This document shows positions 43,304 to 51,767 of a DNA stretch of 64,000 nucleotides, piece after piece. Location: contig NZ_FOAS01000010.1 in assembly GCF_900109735.1 (NCBI RefSeq), forward strand, positions 109,871-173,870, in the 5' to 3' direction. Numbering within the stretch: position 1 is the first letter of the stretch; the number at the start of each line of letters is the position of its first letter. The notes below the pieces were generated by a model. The model was not told the DNA's origin. It was given only the letters and a program-made list of their open reading frames with translations, and searched no databases. This DNA is from Atopomonas hussainii. GTDB taxonomy: Bacteria; Pseudomonadota; Gammaproteobacteria; Pseudomonadales; Pseudomonadaceae. A program made the translations under genes and the position numbers.

Positions 43304-43750
43304 ATGAAAAAGCAACAAAGTGGTTTTACTTTGATCGAACTGATCATGGTGATTGTAATTTTGGGCATCTTGGCCGCCTTTGCGTTGCCGCGGTTTGCTG
43401 ACTTTGGCAGTCAAGCTCGCATAGCTTCGATTAATGGCTTGGCGGGTAGTTTGCGCTCTGCCTCAGCCATTGCGCACTCCGCGCAGGTTGCTGCAGGTGC
43501 AGCGGCCAACGCTAGCGTTACCCTTGAGGGTGTCAATATTACTATGGTGGCTGGTTACCCAACAGCGAATGCGGCTGGTATCGACGAGGCTGCCCAAGTA
43601 GATGGTTTTGCGGCTACTGCTGGCGGTGCTGCTGCTGGTGCCTCAATAACCTATACCGTTCAAGGGTACACAGGCACCAACTGCCAAGTTGTCTACACCG
43701 CTGGTAATACTGGGCCCTCTACAGTTGTGGCCACAGTTAACGGTTGTTAA
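43304..43750 (+). CDS. mshA: Major MSHA pilin, copy 1 (MshA)
   Basis: 148 residues. Leader MKKQQSG, then FTLIELIMVIVILGILAAFALP with Glu5. The mature protein (about 141 residues) has a long helix and a C-terminal disulfide loop closed by CQVVYTAGNTGP...VNGC. Ala and Gly dominate the globular part (LAGSLRSASAIAHSAQVAAGAAANASV). A close relative follows at 43769, so this is one of two tandem major-pilin genes. The codons are AT-richer than the surrounding mshG. Confidence 0.88.
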   Translation: MKKQQSGFTLIELIMVIVILGILAAFALPRFADFGSQARIASINGLAGSLRSASAIAHSAQVAAGAAANASVTLEGVNITMVAGYPTANAAGIDEAAQVDGFAATAGGAAAGASITYTVQGYTGTNCQVVYTAGNTGPSTVVATVNGC

Positions 43751-43768
43751 AACTAAGAGGTATAGCGA

Positions 43769-44233
43769 ATGCGCAATGCTAACCAAGGCTTCACCCTGAT
43801 TGAACTCATCATGGTGATTGTAATTTTGGGAATATTGGCGGCATTTGCTTTGCCTCGTTTTGCCGACTTTGGCCAGAGTGCGCGTATTGCGTCGCTGCAA
43901 GGTTTAGAGGGTAGTTTGAAGTCATCGGCAGCCATTGCGCACTCAGTGCATTTAGTGAATGGCACCGCGGTTAATGCACAAATTCCATTAGAGGGTTTGA
44001 ACATTACGATGCGTAATGGCTACCCAAGGGCTAATGCGAGCGGTATTGATCTTGCTGCAAACGTTAGTGGTTTTGCTGCATCAGGTGGTGGGGGAGGTGC
44101 TAACGCTACGCGCACTTACAATATCACCGGCTACACCGCAGGCGCAGGCGGGTGCAATGTGACTTACCAAGCGGCAAATCCTAACCAAAACCGTCCTTCG
44201 CCTGTCATTACGCGTAATGACGGTGGTTGTTGA
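43769..44233 (+). CDS. Major MSHA pilin, copy 2 (MshA paralogue)
   Basis: 154 residues. Leader MRNANQG, then the same FTLIELIMVIVILGILAAFALPRFADFG as copy 1, so the N-terminal halves are almost identical while the globular part differs (GLEGSLKSSAAIAHSVHLVN, INGNT-type changes; disulfide region GGCNVTYQAANPNQNRPSP...GGC). The pair probably arose by tandem duplication and diverged in the exposed domain. Eighteen bases separate it from copy 1. Confidence 0.87.
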   Translation: MRNANQGFTLIELIMVIVILGILAAFALPRFADFGQSARIASLQGLEGSLKSSAAIAHSVHLVNGTAVNAQIPLEGLNITMRNGYPRANASGIDLAANVSGFAASGGGGGANATRTYNITGYTAGAGGCNVTYQAANPNQNRPSPVITRNDGGC

Positions 44234-44246
44234 ATAAGCAATCCCT

Positions 44247-44693
44247 ATGCGCGGCTTCACCCTCGTCGAATTGCTTTTGGTGATTGTCATCCTCGGCATT
44301 TTGGCAGCAGTGGTGGGGCCGCGTTTTTTCTCGCGGGTGCAATTTGACGACCGCCTGTTTTACGAAGAAACCCTCGCCGCCGTGCGTTATGCGCAAAAGC
44401 TTGCGGTAGCCAGCAATTGCCAAGTGCGGGTGAGCTTGAGCCAAGCATCGGGCTACTTGCTCGAGCGCAACCAAAATTGCGCCAATGGCAGCAGCTGGGT
44501 GGCGGTGGTTGACCCGTATGAGGGCCAGCCGCCGTATGGCAACAGTGCCGTGCCTAACGGCGTGACGGTAAGCACGACGGGTTTCCCCGTGGTGTTTGAC
44601 TCGCAAGGCCGCAGCGCCGCCGCCAGTGCCGGTATTGGTAGTTTTACCCTGAACGTCACCGCCGGCAGCGGTTACGTGAAAGGCCAGCTATGA
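44247..44693 (+). CDS. mshC: MSHA minor pilin MshC
   Basis: 148 residues. Very short leader: MRG followed by FTLVELLLVIVILGILAAVVGP, so the mature end begins at Phe4 with Glu5. The globular part has two cysteines (NCQVRV and NCANG) and a Pro/Tyr-rich loop. GspH-like minor pilin, likely in the initiating tip complex. The end overlaps mshD by four bases. Confidence 0.86.
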   Translation: MRGFTLVELLLVIVILGILAAVVGPRFFSRVQFDDRLFYEETLAAVRYAQKLAVASNCQVRVSLSQASGYLLERNQNCANGSSWVAVVDPYEGQPPYGNSAVPNGVTVSTTGFPVVFDSQGRSAAASAGIGSFTLNVTAGSGYVKGQL

Positions 44694-45151
44694 AACGCCA
44701 GCGCGGCATGACGCTGGTGGAGTTGATCATCAGTATTGTGATCATCGGTATTGCCGCCTCGGCCTTGTTCAGCGCCATGGCCAGCATCACGGCGCGCTCC
44801 GCAGACCCTATGTTGCGCCAACAAGCCTTGGCGATTGCCGAGGCGTATCTGGAAGAAATCCTTACCCAGCCTTATCTCGACCCCAGCACCGGCAACGAAT
44901 GCCCCAGCGCGCCGGGCAATCGTGCTTTGTTTGATAACGTCTGTGACTACAACGGGCTGAACGATAACGGCGCGCGTGACTCCTCCGGCAATGCGCTGGC
45001 GGGTTTAAGCAATTACCGCATTCAAGTGGCGGTGGCTAATGGCGCAGCGTGGAATGGCGTGCCTGCTGGCGCGGTACTCAGTGTGGACGTCACCGTGACT
45101 GATCCACAAGGTCAGGCGCTGCTGCTACGCGGCTACCGGACACGGTACTGA
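44690..45151 (+). CDS. mshD: MSHA minor pilin MshD
   Basis: 153 residues. Leader MKRQRG and MTLVELIISIVIIGIAASALF (Met in place of Phe at +1, still an allowed residue). PilV/GspI-like. ATGA overlap with mshC. Cysteines at CPSA and VCDYN suggest one disulfide. Confidence 0.84.
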   Translation: MKRQRGMTLVELIISIVIIGIAASALFSAMASITARSADPMLRQQALAIAEAYLEEILTQPYLDPSTGNECPSAPGNRALFDNVCDYNGLNDNGARDSSGNALAGLSNYRIQVAVANGAAWNGVPAGAVLSVDVTVTDPQGQALLLRGYRTRY

Positions 45152-45152
45152 G

Positions 45153-46010
45153 GTGCCTATGCCACGACAGACACAGCGCGCGTTTACCTTAGTGGAACTG
45201 GTTATGGTGATTGCCCTGGCCGGGGTGGTTGCGGTGATGATCAGCGCGGTGCTATCGCGCCCGCTTGAAGGCTTTGTGGCGCAAAGCCGGCGTGCTGAGT
45301 TGGTCGATTTAGCCGCGTCGGCGCTCAATCGCATTGCGCGGGATATCCGCTTGGCGGTGCCTAATTCGGTGCGTGTACAGGGCAATGACATGGACATGCT
45401 CAACGTGCTGGCCGCCGGGCGCTATCGGCCCAATCGGGTAGGTGGCGATAGCCTGCGTTTTAGCACCAACAACAGCGACCCGGCGTGCACGGTTACGGGC
45501 AACTGCTCGGCGTTTCAGGTGCTGCACCCCAGTTTGAGTGTGGCGGGGGCGCGCTGGTTGGTGGTGTACAACATTGGCGCCGAATCAGGCGGCAGCCCCG
45601 TGGCGGGCAGCAATGTGTGGGCGTATGCCAACCCCGGAGTGATCAGCCCCACCGGCGCTGGCTTTGCCGCCACCGGTATAGCGGGTAACGAAACCCAGGT
45701 GACGCTCTCAGGCTATGGCAGCGACTTTCGCTTTGCGTTTGCCTCGCCCGAGCGTCGCTTTTATTTGGCCGATCAGGTGATTGGTTACCGTTGTAGCGGC
45801 AATCAATTGCTACGTTATACGCGTACGGTGCTAACCCCGGCATTTAGCGGCACCGACGAGTTGCTGGTGGATAAGCTCAGCGCGTGCAGCTTTACCTATG
45901 CGCCGGGCACGCCGCAGCGCGCGGGCTTGGTGACTTTGCGTCTGGCCATGACGATTGAAGGCGAAACCATTGAATTACTGCAGCAGGTTCACGTCGACAA
46001 TGCGCCCTAA
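45153..46010 (+). CDS. mshO: MSHA minor pilin MshO
   Basis: 285 residues. Leader MPRQTQRA followed by FTLVELVMVIALAGVVAVMI; the residue before Phe is Ala where prepilins usually have Gly, so cleavage may be slower or shifted (Ala is tolerated in some PilD substrates). PulJ/GspJ-like globular domain with cysteines at DPACTVTGNCS. One base after the mshD stop. Confidence 0.84.
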   Translation: MPMPRQTQRAFTLVELVMVIALAGVVAVMISAVLSRPLEGFVAQSRRAELVDLAASALNRIARDIRLAVPNSVRVQGNDMDMLNVLAAGRYRPNRVGGDSLRFSTNNSDPACTVTGNCSAFQVLHPSLSVAGARWLVVYNIGAESGGSPVAGSNVWAYANPGVISPTGAGFAATGIAGNETQVTLSGYGSDFRFAFASPERRFYLADQVIGYRCSGNQLLRYTRTVLTPAFSGTDELLVDKLSACSFTYAPGTPQRAGLVTLRLAMTIEGETIELLQQVHVDNAP

Positions 46011-46422
46011 GTTAGCGGTGCCGCGAGGGTTACAACGCCAGCGCGGCTTTTCGCTGGTGGCGTCGATGTTTGTGGTGATTATTGTCACTGTGGTGGTGAT
46101 CGCCATGGCGCGCCTGTCCAGCAATCAAAGCGCCACCGGCAGCCTGCTCATCCAACAGGCGCGGGCCTACCAAGCCGCCCGCGCAGGTTTGGAGTGGGGC
46201 ATTTACCAAGCGCTGAATGGCGGCGCCTGCGCGGGCAGCCCAGTCATGGCCGGCAGTCTCAGTGAGTACACAGTGGCCGTTACGTGCACGAGTAACGGCT
46301 ACACCGGCGAAGATGGTGCGGCGTTAACCATCTACCAACTGCAAGCCGTGGCACAAAACGGCTCGCCTGATACGCGTCCTGATTATGCCTTTCGCCGTTT
46401 GGAAGCCGTGGTGGAGCGATGA
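46000..46422 (+). CDS. mshP: MSHA biogenesis protein MshP
   Basis: 140 residues. N-terminal tail with two arginines (LQRQRG) then FSLVASMFVVIIVTVVVIAMAR, a prepilin-like helix without the Glu5 of the major pilins; PilX-like. Start at ATG 46000, 11 bases inside mshO; an upstream in-frame ATG at 45955 lies deeper inside mshO. The C-terminus has two cysteines (GGACAG and VTCTS). Confidence 0.8.
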   Translation: MRPKLAVPRGLQRQRGFSLVASMFVVIIVTVVVIAMARLSSNQSATGSLLIQQARAYQAARAGLEWGIYQALNGGACAGSPVMAGSLSEYTVAVTCTSNGYTGEDGAALTIYQLQAVAQNGSPDTRPDYAFRRLEAVVER

Positions 46423-49400
46423 TGAATATGCGCTGGATTGGCTTGTTGGGAGTTTTCACAGTACTACCTGCTTGGGCAGATGTCGGTAGCTGTGAAGCGA
46501 ACTTTCCAGGCGGTATTCAGAGCTGGTACGTGGGGTCGGCCAGTAATGGCGGCAAGGTCACGTTTGAGCAAAATGCTGTGCTGCTTGATAACCCAGCGAC
46601 AGCCTTGCCGGTGCAGTCGATCGAAAAGAAGGGCAATAACAACACTTGCGGTAGCTCGGATTGTGCGGCCAGTGGTGGCTCGGTGCCTACGCAAAGCGCT
46701 GGTGCTTTTCCTGATATGGGTGGCTATAAAGCGGAATATATTTTGGCTGATAACAGGTCGGGTGCTCTTTCAGGGGATGGCACTAATCAATACAAAGAAA
46801 TAAAGCTTGGAAAAAATGCCAAGCTGACCATTGCTGGCGCTGGGCAGACTTTTTATATCGATAAGCTTGTATTGGGTGACGGGGCGGAGCTGACGCTTTC
46901 GCCGGGAGATTATTGGGTTGGTAAGTTTGACTCTAGTAAAAATTCCAGCGTTAAGATTTCAAGTAATGCTCAGGTTCGATGGTTTGTACGTGATGATTTC
47001 AAACTGGGCGAAAATTCATTGATTAACTCCTCGGGGAATAATAGTTCCGGAACCCCCGATCTGTTTTATCTTTATGCATACAGTAAGCTGGAGTTTGAAA
47101 AGGGCAGCACCGCCAGCGGTTATTTCTATGCGGCCTCAGGAAACGGTCAGGGTGACCCAGCTCTACTGAAAGAAAATACAAAAGTTTTTGGTGCGATCAC
47201 AGCGCGCAATATTTATCTCGATAAAAACGCACAAGTTTCGTACAGCGCCCCCGGTGATGCGTGCGCGGCGCCGCTCACGCCAGTGCTCAGTTGGTCGATG
47301 AACGAAGCCATCTGGAGTGGCAATGGCAACGAAGTATTGGATGACTCGCCCAATGCGATGCACGGAGCGGTGAAGCGCGGCGCAACCAATCTTGATTTAG
47401 ACCCCGCTTTGCCGATTGTGGCGGGTGAAGGTACTTGTGGTTATGGCGTGTTTGATACCAGTAGGCAGCAGTACATCGAGCATCCGCACGACAACCGCTT
47501 AACCATGGATGACAACTTCACCTTGGCGGTGTGGGTTAAGCCCGCCAGCTTACCGCGTAGCGGTTTGATGACCATTGCCTCGAAGGATGAAAACTACGAG
47601 TTTCACTTAAAGCCCAACGGCCGGGTGAACTGGTGGTGGCAAACCACAGGCCCCAACAGCACGCGCCAGTTTGATAGCACTGTGAGTGTGCCGGTGGGGC
47701 AATGGACGCATATCGTGTTGCGTTATGCCCCGGGCGATCAGCGTATTTATATCAATGGTGCACTGGCTGGGCAGCGTAATTACTCTGGCACGCCACGCGG
47801 CAATACCGACCCTTTCCAAATCGCCAATGACCAAGGCTTTCGCGGGCGATATTTCAACGGCCAGATCGACGAGGTGCGCATCTTTGATCGGCCGCTGTCG
47901 GATAGCCAAATCGCCGCGTTAATGCGTGAACGTAAGACCTGTCCGTTGCGCTTGGCGTGCTTTAACGACAGTTTTGACCGCACCGCGCCCGGCGCCGATT
48001 GGGCGCTGTCTCGTTCATCCGGCAACTTTAGTCCTGCACTGATCAGTAACCGGCTGCGCTTAACCGAAGCACAAAATCGCCAGGCTACGTTGGCCACGCT
48101 GCAGCGCGTCTTTCCCGCTGACGGCAACTATCTGGAGGTGGAATTCGACTACCTCGCCTATGCAGGATCTAGCAATGGTCGCGGCGCCGATGGGGTGGCG
48201 GTGATTTTGTCCGATCAAAGCATCACTCCAATTCCCGGCAGCTACGGTGGTTCGTTAGGCTACGCGCAACGCACAAACTCTAACCCACGGATCAATGGTT
48301 TTGCCGGCGGTTGGCTGGGGCTAGGTGTTGATGAGTACGGTAATTTCTCCCGTGCCAGTGAGGGGCGTGTGGGGGGCGTGGGCTTCCGCCGCGACTCGGT
48401 AGCAATTCGAGGTTCGGGGTCTCGCTTAAATGGCTACCGCTATTTGGCCGGTACCGGCTCGCTAAACCCGGGGGTCGATATTGGCGGCAACACGCCGGGG
48501 CCGAATCATCGCTACAAACTGGTGATGGATGGCCGCGAGGCCGGCAAAGTGTATCTGCGCGTTGATCGCGATACTGGCAGCGGCTACCAAAACCTGATCG
48601 CCAACTTTGATGCGCGCGCCGATGTGAATCAGGCACCGTTGCCGCAGAACTTCTTGCTCTCGTTTACCGGCTCTACGGGTGGCTCGCGCAATATCCATGA
48701 GCTGGATAACGTGCAGGTATGTTCACGCTTTGGCATTACCACGCCGGTGCTGATCGACCATATCAGGCTGGAGCATGACGGCAATGGCCTGACCTGCTCG
48801 CCAGAAACCGTCACCGTGAAAGCCTGCCGCGATAGCGCGTGTACTCAGCTGTATACCGACCCTGTGAGCGTCACCTTGGCTGGTACTGGCTGGGCGCAAA
48901 ACCCGCTAACCGTGACCGGCGGTAGTGCCACGGTGGCGTTGCGTAATACCACGGCTGGAACACGCACTGTGGCCGTGAGCGCCTCTAGCCCAAGCGCGAA
49001 TAACACCGCGCAGTGCCGCAACCTCAGTGCCGGCAGCAACAGTTGCGACATTGCTTTTGCCGACAGCGGTTTTATCTTCGATGTGCCCACGCAGACCTCC
49101 GGCAAGCCGTCGTCGGCGGTGCAGATCAGCGCGGTGAAGAAAGACGACGCCAGCCAGGCCTGTGTGCCGGCCTTTGCCAATGTTAATAAAAACGTTGGCT
49201 TCTGGTTTAACTACAGCAACCCGAGCACCGGCACCTTAGCGCTCAGCGTCAACAGCACTTCTCTAGGCACCAACGCCGCCAGCCCCACGCCGGTAAGCTT
49301 AAGTTTCGATGCCAATGCCCGCGCGAATTTCACCGTGACTTACCCAGATGCCGGTCAGCTGACCCTTAACGCGCAATACACCGAGCAAGTCGCGGGGCAG

Positions 49401-50741
49401 CCGGATTTGCTGATGCAAGGTAACGACAGCTTCGTGGTGAAACCGTTTGGTTTGCATGTGGCCACCGAGACGCTCACCACATGCACGGCGGATGTCAGCT
49501 GCCCGCTGTACCCTGGCAATGTGCGCGCCGGTGATAGCTTTAATCTGCGCGTTAGGCCCGTGGCGTGGAATGGCTCCGATACGGACGCCGATTTAAGCGA
49601 TAACCCCGCCACGCCTAACTATGAACAGACCGGCTTAGGCTTTACCAGCGCTGTGCTGGCACCGGCCGGTGGCGATAGCGGTTCTTTATCGCCAGCCGGT
49701 TACGACCACGGCGTGAGCGCTACGGGCGAGAGCACGGTGAGTGTGCGCCAAGGCGAAGTGGGCGTGTTCCAAATCACCGTCACCCCGCCGCTCAACGGCT
49801 ATCTGGGTGAGACAGTACCAGCCGGGGTGAGTGGCCCAGTAGGGCGCTTTATTCCCGCTAACTTCCAAGTGACTGCCAGTGCGACTCTCACCAATGCGTG
49901 TGGCGCCTTTAGCTATCAAGGCCAGCGCATTGGCTATCAGAATGAGCCACAGCTGAGTGTCACTGCGGTGAGCCGCGATGGTGGCACCACTAATAACTAT
50001 GACCGTGGCGCTTTCTGGCGCTTAGCGAATCCCTCACTAGGGGTGAACTCCACCATTGCCGGGCGCGCGGGGCTCAATGCACGCATGAGCCTAGACGGCA
50101 CGCAAAGCATTGTGGTCAACGGTGCAGGCAATGGCGATGGCGCGCGCACCTTTACCTATCAAGGGCAGGGCCTGCTGTACAGCAAGGCTGCCGTGCCGAG
50201 CAGTGAGGATGAGCCAGTGGCCATCGACGCCGAGCTGGCCTTTGCCGCCGCGGCGCTCACCGACCTAGATGGTGCCTGCTACGGCGGCGCCAGCTGCGCA
50301 GGCTTTACCCAGACCTTTGCTGGCAGCGAGCTGCGCTTGGGGCGCGCCAGTGTTGGCAATGCGCATGGCTCGGAGCTGCAAGGTTTAAGCCTGCCGCTGC
50401 AACTGCAAAGCTGGAAAAGCGGCGGCGTGTTTAGTCTGGAAGCCGGCGATACTTGCACTGTGCTCAGCAGCGCCAATGTCAGCCTGAGCAACTTCATCGG
50501 CAACCTCGCCAGCAGCGATACCTCGGCGAGTCTTAGCGGGCCAACCGGCGGGCTTGGCAGCCTAAGCCTGACGGCGCCGGGCGCCGGTAATGACGGCAGC
50601 GTACAAGTGAACCTCGATGTGCCGGAATACCTGCACTTTGACTGGTTTGGCAGTGGCCTTAGCGACCCGCAAGGGCAGGCCACGTTTGGGATTTTTGGCG
50701 GCCAACAGCCGATCATCTACCGCCGCGAGACCTACCGTTAA
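46419..50741 (+). CDS. mshQ: MSHA tip/adhesin-like protein MshQ
   Basis: 1440 residues, secreted: signal sequence MRWIGLLGVFTVLPAWA. From about 20 to 285 a beta-rich, Ser/Gly/Asn-rich head; about 288-500 a LamG/concanavalin-like domain (MNEAIWSGNG to ALMRERKTCPL); about 510-770 a legume-lectin-like fold (FNDSFDRTAPGADWALSRS); about 772-1440 the conserved MshQ C-terminal region (many cysteines). It lies after the minor pilins as last gene, overlapping mshP by four bases. Codons in the head (46440-47260) are clearly more AT-rich than in the rest. Likely the adhesive or capping component (inference). Confidence 0.87.
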   Translation: MMNMRWIGLLGVFTVLPAWADVGSCEANFPGGIQSWYVGSASNGGKVTFEQNAVLLDNPATALPVQSIEKKGNNNTCGSSDCAASGGSVPTQSAGAFPDMGGYKAEYILADNRSGALSGDGTNQYKEIKLGKNAKLTIAGAGQTFYIDKLVLGDGAELTLSPGDYWVGKFDSSKNSSVKISSNAQVRWFVRDDFKLGENSLINSSGNNSSGTPDLFYLYAYSKLEFEKGSTASGYFYAASGNGQGDPALLKENTKVFGAITARNIYLDKNAQVSYSAPGDACAAPLTPVLSWSMNEAIWSGNGNEVLDDSPNAMHGAVKRGATNLDLDPALPIVAGEGTCGYGVFDTSRQQYIEHPHDNRLTMDDNFTLAVWVKPASLPRSGLMTIASKDENYEFHLKPNGRVNWWWQTTGPNSTRQFDSTVSVPVGQWTHIVLRYAPGDQRIYINGALAGQRNYSGTPRGNTDPFQIANDQGFRGRYFNGQIDEVRIFDRPLSDSQIAALMRERKTCPLRLACFNDSFDRTAPGADWALSRSSGNFSPALISNRLRLTEAQNRQATLATLQRVFPADGNYLEVEFDYLAYAGSSNGRGADGVAVILSDQSITPIPGSYGGSLGYAQRTNSNPRINGFAGGWLGLGVDEYGNFSRASEGRVGGVGFRRDSVAIRGSGSRLNGYRYLAGTGSLNPGVDIGGNTPGPNHRYKLVMDGREAGKVYLRVDRDTGSGYQNLIANFDARADVNQAPLPQNFLLSFTGSTGGSRNIHELDNVQVCSRFGITTPVLIDHIRLEHDGNGLTCSPETVTVKACRDSACTQLYTDPVSVTLAGTGWAQNPLTVTGGSATVALRNTTAGTRTVAVSASSPSANNTAQCRNLSAGSNSCDIAFADSGFIFDVPTQTSGKPSSAVQISAVKKDDASQACVPAFANVNKNVGFWFNYSNPSTGTLALSVNSTSLGTNAASPTPVSLSFDANARANFTVTYPDAGQLTLNAQYTEQVAGQPDLLMQGNDSFVVKPFGLHVATETLTTCTADVSCPLYPGNVRAGDSFNLRVRPVAWNGSDTDADLSDNPATPNYEQTGLGFTSAVLAPAGGDSGSLSPAGYDHGVSATGESTVSVRQGEVGVFQITVTPPLNGYLGETVPAGVSGPVGRFIPANFQVTASATLTNACGAFSYQGQRIGYQNEPQLSVTAVSRDGGTTNNYDRGAFWRLANPSLGVNSTIAGRAGLNARMSLDGTQSIVVNGAGNGDGARTFTYQGQGLLYSKAAVPSSEDEPVAIDAELAFAAAALTDLDGACYGGASCAGFTQTFAGSELRLGRASVGNAHGSELQGLSLPLQLQSWKSGGVFSLEAGDTCTVLSSANVSLSNFIGNLASSDTSASLSGPTGGLGSLSLTAPGAGNDGSVQVNLDVPEYLHFDWFGSGLSDPQGQATFGIFGGQQPIIYRRETYR

Positions 50742-50878
50742 CCCGCACTAGCGCGGCGCGAAACCCGCCTTGGGGGTTGAAACCGCCGCCGTTCACCTCC
50801 ACTGTCATCCTCAGTCGCTATGCTGTGGGCGCGGGTGCTGGCATTCGTCGGTGCCGGCGCTATCATTGCAGCGCTTCG

Positions 50879-50915
50879 ATAGGCTATCCCTATGGCATTC
50901 ATTGGTTCATTTGAT
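50879..50915 (+). promoter_or_regulatory. Candidate OxyR-binding site upstream of ahpC
   Basis: ATAG-N7-CTAT-N7-ATTG-N7-TGAT: the first half matches the OxyR consensus ATAG-N7-CTAT exactly with correct ten-base periodicity, the second half in part. It sits 70-107 bases before the ahpC ATG. Peroxide induction is the established control of ahpC in pseudomonads. Binding is inferred. Confidence 0.55.
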
Positions 50916-50985
50916 TTAACGAATGAGCCGGGCTTGCGTAGTCTTGCCTTCGTCCAACGTTAATTCATCCCACAAGGAGTCATTC

Positions 50986-51549
50986 ATGAACCTGATTAAC
51001 ACCCAAGTTCAGCCGTTCAAGGTTAACGCTTTCCACAACGGCAAGTTCATCGAAGTTACCGAAGAAAGCCTCAAGGGCAAGTGGTCCGTGCTGATCTTCA
51101 TGCCGGCTGCTTTCACCTTCAACTGCCCGACCGAAATCGAAGACGCGGCCAACAACTACGCCGAGTTCCAGAAGGCCGGTGCTGAGGTGTACATCGTCAC
51201 TACCGACACCCACTTCTCGCACAAGGTATGGCACGAAACTTCGCCGGCCGTTGGCAAGGCACAGTTCCCGCTGATCGGCGACCCGACTCACCAGCTGACC
51301 AACGCGTTCGGCGTGCACATCGCTGAAGAAGGCTTGGCACTGCGTGGCACCTTCGTGGTTAACCCGGAAGGCACCATCAAGACCGTAGAGATTCACTCCA
51401 ACGAAATCGCTCGTGACGTTGGCGAAACCCTGCGCAAGCTGAAAGCCGCTCAGTACACCGCTGCCCATCCGGGTGAAGTGTGCCCAGCTAAGTGGAAAGA
51501 GGGTGAGAAGACCCTGGCTCCGTCGCTGGACCTGGTCGGCAAGATCTAA
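50986..51549 (+). CDS. ahpC: Alkyl hydroperoxide reductase, peroxiredoxin subunit C
   Basis: 187 residues. Typical 2-Cys peroxiredoxin: peroxidatic cysteine in FTFNCPTEIEDAAN and resolving cysteine in HPGEVCPAKW near the C-terminus. AhpF reduces it. AAGGAG lies before ATG 50986; an upstream frame to 50923 has no ribosome site. Strongly biased codon use (nearly all GC-ending) suggests high expression. AhpF follows after 218 bases holding a terminator-like hairpin. Confidence 0.96.
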   Translation: MNLINTQVQPFKVNAFHNGKFIEVTEESLKGKWSVLIFMPAAFTFNCPTEIEDAANNYAEFQKAGAEVYIVTTDTHFSHKVWHETSPAVGKAQFPLIGDPTHQLTNAFGVHIAEEGLALRGTFVVNPEGTIKTVEIHSNEIARDVGETLRKLKAAQYTAAHPGEVCPAKWKEGEKTLAPSLDLVGKI

Positions 51550-51680
51550 GCCGAGGTTAAGCGATGAGCACACAGGCCAAGCACGAACTGACCGAATTAG
51601 GCCTCGCCTTGCTGAGTCATTACGCGATGCGTGGCCTGTAAGCCACCCAAGCAACGCAGCGTGATCCGCTGTGCTGTGAG

Positions 51681-51712
51681 AGAAGGGCGCGACACATTCG
51701 CGCCCTTCTTGT
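51681..51712 (+). terminator. Hairpin between ahpC and ahpF
   Basis: GAAGGGCGCGA (51682-51692), five-base loop CACAT, TCGCGCCCTTC (51698-51708), then TTGT. Eleven pairs plus one A-T; the T-tract is short, so it may attenuate instead of ending all transcription, consistent with more ahpC than ahpF. Confidence 0.6.
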
Positions 51713-51767
51713 AAGGGGCCTTTATGGCCCACCCCGAATTAAGCAGATTCTCACGAGGACTCGCGCC

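Noticed and set aside
50892..50963. Small frame of 23 codons starting ATG within the ahpC leader
   Set aside because: It overlaps the OxyR-like site, has no ribosome site and shows no family signature.
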